Source: Citrobacter europaeus (GTDB lineage Bacteria > Pseudomonadota > Gammaproteobacteria > Enterobacterales > Enterobacteriaceae). Taken from it: 64,000 bases of DNA. The DNA lies in the NCBI GenBank assembly GCA_020099315.1, contig CP083650.1, forward strand, positions 3,720,001 through 3,784,000, written 5' to 3'. The translations under genes were made by a program, and so were the position numbers. Shown piece after piece: positions 15,901 through 24,017 of the stretch. The notes under the pieces were generated by a model, which was not told the origin of the DNA, did no database searches, and saw nothing but the letters and a program-made list of their open reading frames with translations. Position 1 is the first letter of the stretch. Every line of letters starts with the position of its first letter.

Positions 15901-16826
15901 TTCACCAGAGCATCATTGTAGTTTTTTAAATCATCCAGATTATTGACCGTATACTCGCCAAGCGAGCTGGAGAAGGTGCCGTTGTAGGTTGCAGTATCAA
16001 AGTTATAATCTTTACCGGCATTGTTCGCGACATTGCCAACGCTACCGCTTTGCACGATAGTTTTGGCATTGTAATTCAGTACCGCGTCTTTAGTATCGCT
16101 GGCGCTGCTCTCAACGTTATAAACTCCAGAGACCTTCGTGACAGCATTGAAGATATTTGCCGGGTTTGATGCCCAGTCGCTTCCCGTTGAACCGACATTC
16201 ACATCCAGCGTACCGCCTGATGTCACCGTCGCCAGCTTCATGTTCACATACTGCCCATCACCGACGCCGACCCCCAGATAAGTCGTCAGATCGCCAACGC
16301 TATTTGCTGCAAAATTATTGCTGTCATACACCTGGAGTGTACGCGAAGCCCCGGTGATGGGGTCAACATATTGAATGCTGTGGGTTCGGCCACCTAAAGT
16401 CGTCTGCGTCAGGTTTATATTTTCACTCCCTGACGAAATATACCCATTATCCATTGCCTGTTGAATCGTCATCGTTTTAAAGCCCGATGCACCTGAGGCA
16501 ATGCTGCCATATCCTTTGGTACCGGTGATAATATTCATAGTTTCACCGTCACCGACAACAAGTTGCCCTGCGCCATTAGCGTTAGTCGATGGTAAGTAAT
16601 CTGGCAAGACGTAGTCGGCGGCAAAAGCATATATGGAATGCGTAGCCAGTACGGCACCGATTATGCTTAGCGCTATTTTTGAAATATTGAATTTATGCGT
16701 TTTAGATTCAATACTACCTGAGCTATTGGTTTCTATAGAAGCGCTGCAACGCTTTGCCAGTTCAGAAACAACAACAGCGCACGAGTGCGAAACACTCCAT
16801 ACCACTTTAAAGATCTTGTTCATCAT
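9909..16826 (-). CDS. Very large AIDA/MisL-type autotransporter (type Va secretion), about 2,305 aa
   Basis: The first residues (MMNKIFKVVWSVSHSCAVVVSELAKR) form the extended signal peptide (ESPR) of large autotransporters, followed by a hydrophobic core and AYAFA-like cleavage region. The passenger of about 1,900 residues has the repetitive Gly/Asn/Thr/Ser pattern with short beta strands (NNGTINI, GSGTVAV, GDLVNSGTLATG) of a right-handed beta helix. A Pro-Asp linker (NPDPEPNPDPDPDK) leads to a barrel domain of about 270 residues ending in Phe. Start choice is ATG 16826, the first of the MMNKIFK pair; the track's longer frame adds seven residues without support. A surface adhesin role is inferred. 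It is divergent from the MarT-like regulator at 17824. Confidence 0.9.
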   Translation of the reverse strand: MMNKIFKVVWSVSHSCAVVVSELAKRCSASIETNSSGSIESKTHKFNISKIALSIIGAVLATHSIYAFAADYVLPDYLPSTNANGAGQLVVGDGETMNIITGTKGYGSIASGASGFKTMTIQQAMDNGYISSGSENINLTQTTLGGRTHSIQYVDPITGASRTLQVYDSNNFAANSVGDLTTYLGVGVGDGQYVNMKLATVTSGGTLDVNVGSTGSDWASNPANIFNAVTKVSGVYNVESSASDTKDAVLNYNAKTIVQSGSVGNVANNAGKDYNFDTATYNGTFSSSLGEYTVNNLDDLKNYNDALVKAVEAGQLSPADYEAELHKAYTTEQKNIHFDTNIPDGDAVLQAANRDVNSFIKASGARSVVNISADANIQAVFSDTSVVTLTDGATLNNNGTLGAAAGASGGDYVVSARDSIVNNNGIIDAGTSRDVKNAWVGAHTGILATGTTKVQSDGVINLASHQDIYNAYGVLMNDTATFINNGVMNIATGGEPAKSSDSVYTYGVFVQRNAVATNNGTIYIGRTAQAVKDEATSEVQVTLPAIGMYVKSGTITNTGNITIGEKVENAVAIQANGSTSPGAINVTQDGVIDINGTGSAQNIGLMGINGAKGLVNSGTINLNGYSASGIELQGGSQALHSGTINITNGSTTDNSLKNIGAWVEGAGSQLTMSGSVNLAADNAIGLHVRDGGVIDITNTGNVSFTSGKNQIGYFVYGAGSKVNASSTNTQDVSTEGSTLYRIEGGATFDGSGSSGTTMMASGTNSTILQVTGAGSHFDSGSQSLSITGDGATGIRVEGGADGVITKDAVIVKLSGKDTTAGIVDGNYYDLSGNVDESQKGDSTLTSYATLNTSNTADGAFGYIARNGGTLNHKGKIDFDQAGSTGVLVSGGTLNNDGDIKVNGVAVSIEGADSVVNNNATVSATDGTAAYLVGNDASLSLTGSGETKASGDAHGILLAAGAQGLLVDGATITMDSTGKGSAIENVANIAGIQLKDTIISVGNGIGIHTGASLAQTNSGTINVTGSGTGILFENIDGSETNQTLDMSDSRALVINVEQAAGKGIVTNASTDLKTGVSVNVLDANGGEALIVGGTTKNVEQAGELTSKSTSHAVVNVDNGSLETFINKGVIKALDASQKAVEMLSGAGIAFTNAAGASIVGQVNLMSGDNTVTLESGSTATDIQTGSGNDLYILKDVKETETSLFTSLNGGDGEDTLQLNNAQYILNRADAITGMEHIDLTAGSVFTVNNVDYALGDNQNDATGTGYNIDATSTLTLNSDAALAFNSHLAGTGTVAVDASGNAFDFTSNNAADGFKGMLALTNSTFELAGLNTQALNQATLNIGEGNVTHVGAGEQNIGGLAFNGGTVSFDGVTPGQSSAAGTIHAGAMDLSGRGTVQVDTGTITNDRPLADTTLSLLEQDDAQSLIQLATSDTAVSGGAGNLTLTDSNGNIISDGVEAGISQNGEIVANATYDYRLTGGENDDGLYISYGLTQVELLAPGDNALVLDANGKAGNAADLSARVTGTGDLAFDSARGQTVSLSNMDNDYTGITDVRSGNLLMKNDNVLGQTSELRLAADTGFDMNGYSQTVGKLTAAADSLLDINGGNLTLEQGGTADGILTGSGALNINGDTLTITGENSTLTAKTTIAEGARVLMNTTLGLGTGDIVAAGTLTMSKAAGALYNSISDAGRVELSESDVALVGNNSAFTGQFAVDAHSRLTVFTAENLGSAEVSNSGSLVLNSNTDWQLNNDVYGSGDVTKLGAGSITVGNNAAWTGKTEIEQGGLVLGDGTSPVTLASSEVNIAAAGMLSGTGGVAGHVNNAGVLQVGTGTGDNLLFTVGGDLVNSGTLATGVNGQQAGNQLVVNGNYTGNGGHLSLNTALGDDNSVTDKLVVKGDTSGTTSVSVTNAGGKGAATIDGIEVIHVDGASDGEFTQAGRIVAGAYDYSLGRGQDENSGNWYLTSGKTNPDPEPNPDPDPDKDLRPEGGSYTANLAAANNMFVTRLYDRLGETQYTDALTGEQKVTSMWIRHVGGHNNWRDGSGQLKTQSNRYVLQLGGDIAQWSQNGLDRWHLGVMAGYGNDHSNTRSSRTGYRSRGSVNGYSTGVYATWYANDALHNGAWLDSWAQYSWFDNNVKGDDLQGESYKSKGVTASLEMGYAQKMGEFSGSHGTLNEWYIQPQAQAVWMGVKADDHQESNGTRITSNGDGNVQTRLGLKTWIKSHHQMDNGKEREFQPFAELNWLHNSRDFSTTMDGVNVRQDGAKNIAEVKVGVEGQVSPRLNLWGNIGVQAGDKGYNDSAAMVGVKWNF

Positions 16827-16847
16827 TACCATTCCGAATAATTCCAC

Positions 16848-17823
16848 GATTACCCTTCCTGGTAAAATTCGTGGTCACATAGCATTATGGGATGCTCATA
16901 ATTACCCAGCGGTCAGGTACCTCTTCTCTGGAGATTTTCCCGCTAAAACATTGAGCAACTTGTACGTGACGAATGATATGGCTGCACCGACCAACAATCT
17001 ATTTATACTGATAAATTCGCAATTTATAGATGATTTATCCATGATTCAATTTGATTATAGGTTTAACTTTTGATGGAGCTGAAAAAATGAACAGGTGAGT
17101 GTTAATGAATTGCATAAACAATGTAATGTGACAAATCCATCTCTGATACAACTAACAAACATTTCAAATTAAGTAAAACGCATATTAATTTATTTCGCGC
17201 CCCGTAAAAAATACTTATCAGCACAGTTCTGAAATAACAAATAACTTATAAGAGCAATCTCATTGTAAGATTCATTCGATATAAACGTAACTCATTTGAG
17301 TTAGTTAAATTGTGGCTGCGAGAAAGAGAGTTACAGTCAATCAAAAAACACAACTTCGCGATAAGCAAGTTCCGGGAAATCTGTACCATCAGGAATTGAC
17401 CGTAATAAGTTAAAAATCTCAACCCGTTTCTAATTATTGTTTAAGACTCTTGATACCATACTATTTTTCGATTATTTTACTTAAGTAATTTATCGTTTTC
17501 TCATTATAAAAATTGCCATCTACTAAGCTACCGACAATTTGTAAATCAACTAGCGACCCAGAATTACGGAGTTATCAAACCGGTGAATGAATATAGTGGT
17601 CTATCTGAAAATAGTAGCGCTCTTATAATTTCATCAAAATGAAGCAGGTATTTATACTTAAAATGAGTAATTTCATGGTTTTTTATGCCGGGAGTGTCCT
17701 TTACGATGCTAAAATGAAACGCCCCTCCTCATGCTTCGGACTTGTAACATCCCGCGCTCCTGTAGTGAAGAAGAAATACCACTATGGTTTATAATTAAGT
17801 AATACTCTGTTAATGATGAAAAA
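16848..17823. other. Long A/T-rich intergenic region between autotransporter and MarT-like regulator
   Basis: These 976 bp contain no credible gene. The frame at 16633-17073 lies over the autotransporter start and is a shadow, and 17709-17939 is antisense to the regulator. The region is A/T-rich with several TATAAT-like and TTGAC-like strings, as expected for a divergent, silencer-controlled (H-NS type) promoter region. I cannot point to one specific operator. Confidence 0.6.
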
Positions 17824-18594
17824 ATGAAATATCTAATTAACAATGAAGTTACATTCAGAACTGATGATGGCGTTTTGGCCAGTCTGAATCCGTCGGATAA
17901 CGCCCTTACCCTGTCTATTACAGCAAACAGGATCTTCACCTATCTCCTCGAGCAGGAAGGAAAAGTGGTCTCGAGAGAAGAGATGTTTACCAATGTCTGG
18001 GACAAAAATGGTCTGCAGGCCTCAAATAATTCGTTAAGCCAATATATTTCTTTGATTCGTAAAGGATTACAGGAACTCGGTTGTGAACATGAGATTATTC
18101 AAACCGTGCCGCGGGTCGGCTTTTTCATCGCTGAAGGGCTGGTAGCCACCATTGAAGAACCGCCTTCAGTTACCGTGACTTCCCTTGCACCGCCGAAAGC
18201 CACGCCTTCCCTGTCTAAACGCGTAAAAATGATGTTGTTAGCTGCTGGGGGCATCTCCTTAATCATGCTTCTTTACCCAGTCAACACATTGTTTAACAGC
18301 GCTAAAACCAATCTTCCCGATGTACACCTGTATAAACTTGGCAATATCGACCTCTGTCCGGTCTATACCGTTTTTGAAAGCTCGCGAGAAGTAGCGACCG
18401 CAAAGCTTGAAAAAGCACAAAAAATGGCTGATTTACACCTGAAGTGTCTGGCTGGCGCATTGTTTATTTTCCAGCCTGACGATCTGTACGTCTACGGCGA
18501 AAAAGGTCGTGTATTTTTATCCCGCTGCACTTTCAATAATGTAGAAAAAACAAAGTTTGCTGGATGCAAGGACCTTTATATCCATGAATACTAA
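17824..18594 (+). CDS. ToxR/CadC-type membrane-bound transcriptional regulator, MarT-like
   Basis: The protein (256 aa) has an N-terminal winged-helix domain of the OmpR/ToxR class (SREEMFTNVWDKNG, NNSLSQYISLIRKGL, IIQTVPRVGFF, residues about 55-105), a Pro/Ser linker, one membrane helix (MMLLAAGGISLIMLLYPV, near residue 138) and a periplasmic tail with four cysteines. It therefore reads a periplasmic signal and binds DNA directly. The gene overlaps the next by 11 nt and faces away from the autotransporter. In Salmonella SPI-3, the MarT regulator with FidL activates the autotransporter misL, so a similar circuit is inferred. The ATG at 17824 lacks a strong ribosome site. Confidence 0.85.
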   Translation: MKYLINNEVTFRTDDGVLASLNPSDNALTLSITANRIFTYLLEQEGKVVSREEMFTNVWDKNGLQASNNSLSQYISLIRKGLQELGCEHEIIQTVPRVGFFIAEGLVATIEEPPSVTVTSLAPPKATPSLSKRVKMMLLAAGGISLIMLLYPVNTLFNSAKTNLPDVHLYKLGNIDLCPVYTVFESSREVATAKLEKAQKMADLHLKCLAGALFIFQPDDLYVYGEKGRVFLSRCTFNNVEKTKFAGCKDLYIHEY

Positions 18595-19096
18595 ATATAA
18601 AACTAAGATATTACTTGCAGGAGCCGCCGTTCTGGTCGCCGTCAGCGCCTTGTTGAGCGCGAATGGAATTGCGCTCATTACAGTTAATCAGGGGATAAGC
18701 GTGCATTGCGTTTCAACACTCTCACTCCCCGAACTACCCGGGGGCGGGAAATACGACGGTAGCCTGATGCTCCAGTTGCAAAAAGATAACACCGGCGTCC
18801 TTGATTTTTCTGGAATTATTACCACGACGCCACCAGCAGACAACCGTCCAGGACATCGGCTTATCCTGCAACGCTCCGTCAGTTTTAATTACCGCATAGG
18901 AGACAAAGGCGTTGTGTTTTTGGAAGACATGAAAATGAGTAAACACAGTCTGGATAATGTGTCGGATGAGATGTTTACCCATAATATCTACGATCCGTTC
19001 ACGCCCGGAAAACGTGCGCAAATGTATAAAATGAATAATGCCTATCTGTTAGGCAATACCTTTTCGCCCACAAACGTCTGCGTCAGTAAATTGTAG
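18584..19096 (+). CDS. FidL-like small membrane protein, partner of the MarT-like regulator
   Basis: Starting at ATG 18584 (MNTKYKTKILL) the product is 170 aa with one N-terminal membrane segment (ILLAGAAVLVAVSALLS) and a periplasmic domain holding two cysteines (VHCVST near the start and VCVSKL at the end). The start codon lies inside the last codons of the regulator gene, so the two are coupled. Pairing of a ToxR-type regulator with a small periplasmic partner parallels ToxR/ToxS and MarT/FidL. It probably stabilises or gates the regulator. The match to FidL is by architecture and context. Confidence 0.75.
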   Translation: MNTKYKTKILLAGAAVLVAVSALLSANGIALITVNQGISVHCVSTLSLPELPGGGKYDGSLMLQLQKDNTGVLDFSGIITTTPPADNRPGHRLILQRSVSFNYRIGDKGVVFLEDMKMSKHSLDNVSDEMFTHNIYDPFTPGKRAQMYKMNNAYLLGNTFSPTNVCVSKL

Positions 19097-19190
19097 GAGT
19101 GAGCCGCCATCCAGCATTGGCTCCCTGTCTCAGTCTGTTCCTGCGGTTAAACCAGTGCAGGGCCACGGCAACGCACGGGCCCTGACTCCA

Positions 19191-19217
19191 CGTGTGGCGA
19201 TTCACTGTCGCCACACG
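19191..19217. terminator. Hairpin between convergent fidL-like gene and iolB
   Basis: CGTGTGGCGA (19191-19200), loop TTCACTG, TCGCCACACG (19208-19217). A 10-bp perfect stem followed by CTTTCATCC on the plus strand. It most likely ends transcripts of both convergent operons. Confidence 0.7.
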
Positions 19218-19225
19218 CTTTCATC

Positions 19226-20044
19226 CTATCTCTCAACCGGATAATCGCTGTTAATCCACGCGTGATCGTCTTCCCAGGTAAACATCCATTTGCGTACCGG
19301 ACCCGCCATCACATTAAGGTAGTAGCTGTCATATCCCGCCAGGGTGGCCACCGGGTGGTACCCTTTTGGCACCATCACCACGTCGCGGTTGTAGACCGCC
19401 ATACACTCATCGAGCGACCTGTCGTCGGTGTATACCCGCTGCATACAAAATCCCTGCGGCGGGTTGAGCCGATGGTAGTAGGTCTCTTCCAGATACGTTT
19501 CGTGAGGAGGATTATCGGCGTCATGCTTATGGCTTGGGTAAGAACTGGTGCAGCCTTCATTGGTCCACACCTCCACCACCAACAAGCTATCAGCAGGTTT
19601 ATCTTCCGGTAAGATGTTATGCACGTAACGCTGGTTATGGCCTTTGCCGCGCGCTTCACCATCGATATCCTTAGGTGCAATCAGCCGCGTCGGGTAGGTT
19701 CCTTTTCCTGGTGCAGCGCAAACTGCCAGCTCCAGTCTGGTCACCGCCTGGACCTGTATTGCCTCGCCAGAAGTGACATACACCGCCCACGGTTTGATGC
19801 GTTCAAACGGGCTCATCCGCTCGCCGATATCCGTAAAGGTTGCGCCCGGCGTGGTGATGGTCGCGCGTCCAGCGACCAGTACCAGACAGCGTTCTTCGCT
19901 GACAGCAGGCAACGTCAACTGCTGCCCTTCCTCCAGTTCATACGCTCTAAAGCCGACATATCCCCAGCCAGCAGCTTCAGGCGTCACCGACTGCGTACAC
20001 CCTTGCGCGTCCGGCTGCTGCCAGCGTGATAATAAACGTGACAT
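19226..20044 (-). CDS. iolB: IolB, 5-deoxy-glucuronate isomerase
   Basis: IolB converts 5-deoxy-D-glucuronate to 2-deoxy-5-keto-D-gluconate, the third transformation after dehydrogenation and dehydration of myo-inositol and ring opening by IolD. The 272-residue product has the family's cupin core. Conserved patches are YVHNILPEDKPADSLLVVEVWT, SSYPSHKHD (metal-binding histidines) and ETYYHRLNP near the middle, and KGYHPVATLAGYDSYYLNVMAG near the C-terminus. The ATG at 20044 follows GAGGAGGT. It is the last gene of the minus-strand iolC-iolE-iolB group, 9 bp after the iolE stop. Confidence 0.95.
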   Translation of the reverse strand: MSRLLSRWQQPDAQGCTQSVTPEAAGWGYVGFRAYELEEGQQLTLPAVSEERCLVLVAGRATITTPGATFTDIGERMSPFERIKPWAVYVTSGEAIQVQAVTRLELAVCAAPGKGTYPTRLIAPKDIDGEARGKGHNQRYVHNILPEDKPADSLLVVEVWTNEGCTSSYPSHKHDADNPPHETYLEETYYHRLNPPQGFCMQRVYTDDRSLDECMAVYNRDVVMVPKGYHPVATLAGYDSYYLNVMAGPVRKWMFTWEDDHAWINSDYPVER

Positions 20045-20053
20045 GTCACCTCC

Positions 20054-20944
20054 TCAGATAAGCCCGGCATCACGCGCCAGACGGCTAAGGTTGTTATAAC
20101 CCAGACGCGCATACGTCAGCGGGTGCGCGATGGCCGGATCCTGCTCCGCCTCCACGACTAACCAACCCTGATACCGATTCTCCTTCAGCAAGGCCATGAT
20201 CGGCGGATAGTCAACGCAGCCGTCGCCCGGCACGGTGAAGACCCCGCTCAGTACCGCATCAAGGAAGCTGGTTTTGCGATTTTTGACATCCGCCAGCACG
20301 TCGGCGCGCACGTCTTTGCAGTGAACATGGTTGATACGCGACGCCCAGCGCTGCGCTACCGCCAGCGGATCGGCCCCGGCGAAGGTCAAATGTCCGGTGT
20401 CGAGCAGTAACCCAACTTCATCACCGGTATGCGTCATCAGATTATCCACATCCTCAGCAGACTCAATCACCGTGCCCATATGATGGTGATAAGCAATCTG
20501 GACTCCCTGCTGCTGCGTGTAGCGGGCAAATTCGGTGAGCTTCTCGCCATACTCTTGCCAGCGGGCCTGCGGAAAACGCGGACGCAGATGCACCGGCGTC
20601 TGCTGCTCGCCGTGAATGCAGCCACTGACTTCGGCAAATACCAGCACCTTCGCGCCCAGTTCGCGCAGTAACGTCAGGTGCGATTGCACGGCGGCAATCT
20701 CCTCCTCCACGCTGCGTTCCAGCAGACGTCCGGAGTACCAGCCGGAAACCAGTTGCAGGTCGTGGCGCTGCAAAATGGGGCCGAGCAGTCGCGCCTCACG
20801 CGGGAATTTGTTGCCCAGTTCGAAGCCAGCAAATCCAGCCTCTTTGCCCTCGCTCAGACACGTATCAAGCGACGTCTCAGCGCCCAGTGAAGGAAGATCG
20901 TCATTCGTCCATGTCAGTGGATTAATACCTAATTGTACCGTCAT
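20054..20944 (-). CDS. iolE: IolE, 2-keto-myo-inositol dehydratase (inosose dehydratase)
   Basis: IolE dehydrates scyllo-inosose to the trihydroxycyclohexane-dione that IolD cleaves. I use ATG 20944 (MTVQLGINPLTWTNDDL, 296 aa), because the AGGAG ribosome site is 6 nt from it and only 3 from the preceding ATG. The longer frame from 20983 would add 13 residues in the iolC tail region. Xylose-isomerase-like TIM barrel motifs are visible: AGFAGFELGNKFP, IAYHHHMGT, LLLDTGHLTFAG, HVHCKDVR and VEAEQDPA. It is closely spaced with iolC (iolC stop at 20959) and iolB. Confidence 0.95.
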   Translation of the reverse strand: MTVQLGINPLTWTNDDLPSLGAETSLDTCLSEGKEAGFAGFELGNKFPREARLLGPILQRHDLQLVSGWYSGRLLERSVEEEIAAVQSHLTLLRELGAKVLVFAEVSGCIHGEQQTPVHLRPRFPQARWQEYGEKLTEFARYTQQQGVQIAYHHHMGTVIESAEDVDNLMTHTGDEVGLLLDTGHLTFAGADPLAVAQRWASRINHVHCKDVRADVLADVKNRKTSFLDAVLSGVFTVPGDGCVDYPPIMALLKENRYQGWLVVEAEQDPAIAHPLTYARLGYNNLSRLARDAGLI

Positions 20945-20958
20945 CATCTTCTCCTGAA

Positions 20959-22863
20959 TTATGCTTGTCCGCGCTCGCGCCACCAGGCGATAAGCTGCAG
21001 GTAGTTATCTTTAATGCGCGCCACCAGCTGCGCATCGTCAATATCGTGTTTCAACCACGCGCGGGAAGCGTCGCCGAACAGCGTGCGTCCCACAGCAAAC
21101 CCTTTCACCACCCCGTGGCCCGCAGCCGCTTTGAAATCAGCGCGCAGTTGCTCAGCCGGAGCATCCAGCCCGAGGATCACCACGCCACGGCAGTGCGGGT
21201 CACGTCGCGCGATAATTTCACTCAGCGAGCTCCAGCCAGCAGAAGTGAGCGGCGGGAGTTTCCACCAGTCCGGGTAAACACCTAAGTTGTAGAAGCGGGA
21301 AATGGCGCGCAAATACAGTTCATCACTGCGCGGCATACTGGCGGGCAAAATCACCTCCAACAGCAGTTCATGCCCGGACTGGCAGCAGGCGCGGTACACT
21401 TCGGTAATCTTCTGTTCTTGTTCCAGACGCAGCGCGTGGGCATCTTCCGGATGGAAAAAAACCAGACACTTCACCACATGCTCCTGCGGCCAACTGATGA
21501 GCTGCGAACCTATATTGCCGTGCTCCATCTCCAGCGGACGCGATCCCGGCAGTTCGATAGGGCGCCCGATCCACCATCCCTCTCCGGTTATCGAATTCAG
21601 CGCATCCTGACCAAACGTACCATCGCACAGCAGCCCGGCCTTGCCCTCCAGCCCGGCGCTGTTGGCCGCTTCACGGCTGGCCTGCAAAATAAGCTGTTTC
21701 AATGCCGGAATACGTTTCAGGGATGCGCCGCACTGCAGCGCCATCTCTTCAAGCTGACTGCGGTGATCGAAGGCCATCACGCACAGTTCCGGCCATGCAC
21801 GGCGACGGGTCGTCACGCGATGCAAATGGTTGAGATGCGGATCGAGATCCGGACGTGGAACCTCTGCAGCGCGAGAAAGATAATCATCAAGCTCAACTTT
21901 GCTCGGCATCGCCGGCGCACAGCCGTGACGCGACACCACCAGCGCACCGCAGGCGTTGGCATAGCGGCATGCCTGCTCCCATCCCTCATCGTTGAGATAG
22001 CCGCGCAGCAGACCGGACATAAACGCATCCCCCGCCCCCAGCACGTTCAGCACCTCCACGCGCACGCCTGTCACCGTCAGGCCATCGTCAAGCCGGGGCG
22101 GGATCGCGTCGGTATACACCGAGCAGCCGAGCGCACCGCGCTTGCAGACCAGCGTCGCGTGACTCACACCGCGAACCTGCGCCAGCGCCAGCAGCGTATC
22201 GGTACTGCCGCCCGCGATATGAAACTCCTCTTCAGTGCCAACAATCACATCAAAAAGATGCAACACCTCCTGTAACTGGCGAGTGACCTGATCGGCGGCG
22301 ATAAAACGTGTTTCGCCGTCGCCTAAGGAAGTAAGCCCCCACAGCACCGGGCGATAGTCGATATCCAGCGCCGTACGCACGCCGTGACGCCGGGCGTAAG
22401 CGAGCGCCGTCAACACCGCCTCGCGGGTTTGTGGATGAGAGAGATGCGTCCCGGTGATGGCAAGACAACGAGCAGAAGCGATGTACTGTTCATCAACATC
22501 GCTGGCGGTAATCGCCATATCCGCGCAGTTATCACGGTAAAAAATCAGTGGGAAGGTGTCCCGGTCTTTAATGCCGAGTAGCACCAGCGCCGTCAGGCGG
22601 TCTTTATCAGTGATCAGATGGCTGGTATCGCAGCCTACCTGGCTTAATTCTTCACGCAGGAAACGTCCCATATGTTCGTCGCCAACCCGCGCCAGCATTG
22701 AGGAGCGCAATCCCTGGCGTGCCGTGCCGTAAGCCACATTGCCGGACGAGCCGCCAAGATATTTGGCAAAGCTCGACACATCTTCCAGGCGCGCGCCAAT
22801 TTGCTGACTGTAGAGGTCAACCGCCACGCGGCCCATGCATATCACATCAAACTGCTTTTCCAC
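20959..22863 (-). CDS. iolC: IolC-type bifunctional protein, 5-dehydro-2-deoxygluconokinase with DUF2090 aldolase-like domain
   Basis: The N-terminal ~330 residues are a PfkB/ribokinase sugar kinase (GGSSGNVAYGTARQG substrate loop; GAGDAFMSGLLRG catalytic Asp) that phosphorylates 2-deoxy-5-keto-gluconate. The C-terminal ~300 residues are DUF2090, related to class I aldolases. In many proteobacteria this fused form is annotated as iolC, and it may supply the IolJ aldolase activity, since no separate iolJ is present here. The start is GTG at 22863 with AGAGGTATC upstream. The 634-residue length is normal for the fused form. Confidence 0.93.
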   Translation of the reverse strand: MEKQFDVICMGRVAVDLYSQQIGARLEDVSSFAKYLGGSSGNVAYGTARQGLRSSMLARVGDEHMGRFLREELSQVGCDTSHLITDKDRLTALVLLGIKDRDTFPLIFYRDNCADMAITASDVDEQYIASARCLAITGTHLSHPQTREAVLTALAYARRHGVRTALDIDYRPVLWGLTSLGDGETRFIAADQVTRQLQEVLHLFDVIVGTEEEFHIAGGSTDTLLALAQVRGVSHATLVCKRGALGCSVYTDAIPPRLDDGLTVTGVRVEVLNVLGAGDAFMSGLLRGYLNDEGWEQACRYANACGALVVSRHGCAPAMPSKVELDDYLSRAAEVPRPDLDPHLNHLHRVTTRRRAWPELCVMAFDHRSQLEEMALQCGASLKRIPALKQLILQASREAANSAGLEGKAGLLCDGTFGQDALNSITGEGWWIGRPIELPGSRPLEMEHGNIGSQLISWPQEHVVKCLVFFHPEDAHALRLEQEQKITEVYRACCQSGHELLLEVILPASMPRSDELYLRAISRFYNLGVYPDWWKLPPLTSAGWSSLSEIIARRDPHCRGVVILGLDAPAEQLRADFKAAAGHGVVKGFAVGRTLFGDASRAWLKHDIDDAQLVARIKDNYLQLIAWWRERGQA

Positions 22864-22875
22864 GTTGATACCTCT

Positions 22876-24009
22876 TCAGACAATGTCGTTCACGTTCAGC
22901 CAGCGGCCTTCCTGGTGCGAGAGTGCGATAGCGTCGAGCACGCGCGACACCTTCCAGCCCTCTTCAAAGTCCGGCCACAGCGGCGCATCGGCGGCAATAC
23001 CGTCCACCAGGTCACGTACTTCCACGGTTTTCTGGTCGTTAAAACCGATACCATGCCCGGCCCCCATGCAAAATGCGCCGTAGTCCGGGTGTGCCGGGCC
23101 AACCAGCAAAGTACGAAATCCCTGGCGGTTGACCGGATCGTCATGCAGATAGAGCTTCAGCTCGGCCATACGCTCCTGGGTAAAACTGATAGTCCCTTTG
23201 GTCCCGGTAATCACATACGACAACCCCATCTTGCGGCCACAAGCCACGCGGGAGGTTTCAATCACCCCTTGCGCGCCGCCCGCGAAGCGCACCATTGCGT
23301 GAGCCTGATCTTCGTTTTCTACCGTCACCATTTGCGAGGAACCAACCTGCGCTGGACGCTGTGGCACCACAATCTTCAGGTCGCCGCAGACCTGCTGAAT
23401 ATCCCCCACCAGGTACTGCGCCATATTGACGATATGCGCCGCCAGATCGCCAAGCGCCCCAAGTCCGGCGGTCTCTTTAAAACAGTGCCAGTGGATAGGC
23501 GCAAGGGGATCGGCCATGTAGTCTTCGTTGTGGGTGCCGTAGAAATGGATCACCTCGCCAATCTCACCGCGCGCAATAATCTCTTTCGCCAGTTGCGCCG
23601 TTGGGTTCTTCATGTAGTTGAATCCCACCAGCGTTTTCACCCCCGCCCGTTTTGCGGCCTCAACCATTTCACGTGCGTCGTGGGCGTTCAGCGCCAGCGG
23701 CTTTTCTGAGTACACATGCTTGCCATGGCGAATCGCTTCCAGCGCCATCTCTTTATGCAGATGGTTGGGTGAGCAGATATCCACGACATCAATGGCCGGA
23801 TCAGCCACCAGCGCACGCCAGTCTCCGGTTGAGCGATTGAAGCCAAACGCCTGCGCCCGCTCGGCCGCCAGCTCCGGCGAGACTTCCGCCACCATTTCAC
23901 GCACCAATTTGCCGCGCAGGTTAAACACCGTCGGGGCCTGGGCATAGGCGATGGCATGCGCCTTGCCGATATACCCGGTGCCAATCAATCCAATACGAAC
24001 CTCTTTCAT
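22876..24009 (-). CDS. Gfo/Idh/MocA-family oxidoreductase in the inositol cluster
   Basis: This NAD-dependent sugar dehydrogenase starts at ATG 24009 (MKEVRIGLIGTGYIG), giving 377 aa. It shows the Rossmann motif GTGYIG and the family signature EKPLA with downstream HNEDYMADP and the catalytic region GALGDLAAHIVNM. The cluster already has an iolG-like inositol 2-dehydrogenase at 27634, so this second one may act on scyllo-inositol, an inosose or another polyol. It is 12 bp from iolC and directly after the ABC permease, within the same transcription unit. A substrate cannot be read from the sequence. Confidence 0.88.
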   Translation of the reverse strand: MKEVRIGLIGTGYIGKAHAIAYAQAPTVFNLRGKLVREMVAEVSPELAAERAQAFGFNRSTGDWRALVADPAIDVVDICSPNHLHKEMALEAIRHGKHVYSEKPLALNAHDAREMVEAAKRAGVKTLVGFNYMKNPTAQLAKEIIARGEIGEVIHFYGTHNEDYMADPLAPIHWHCFKETAGLGALGDLAAHIVNMAQYLVGDIQQVCGDLKIVVPQRPAQVGSSQMVTVENEDQAHAMVRFAGGAQGVIETSRVACGRKMGLSYVITGTKGTISFTQERMAELKLYLHDDPVNRQGFRTLLVGPAHPDYGAFCMGAGHGIGFNDQKTVEVRDLVDGIAADAPLWPDFEEGWKVSRVLDAIALSHQEGRWLNVNDIV

Positions 24010-24017
24010 CATGATCC

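Noticed and set aside
9873..16357. Many plus-strand frames up to 344 codons over the autotransporter
   Set aside because: Antisense shadows of a repetitive, long gene.
17709..17939. 76-codon minus-strand frame upstream of the MarT-like gene
   Set aside because: It overlaps the regulator gene antisense and has no supporting signal.
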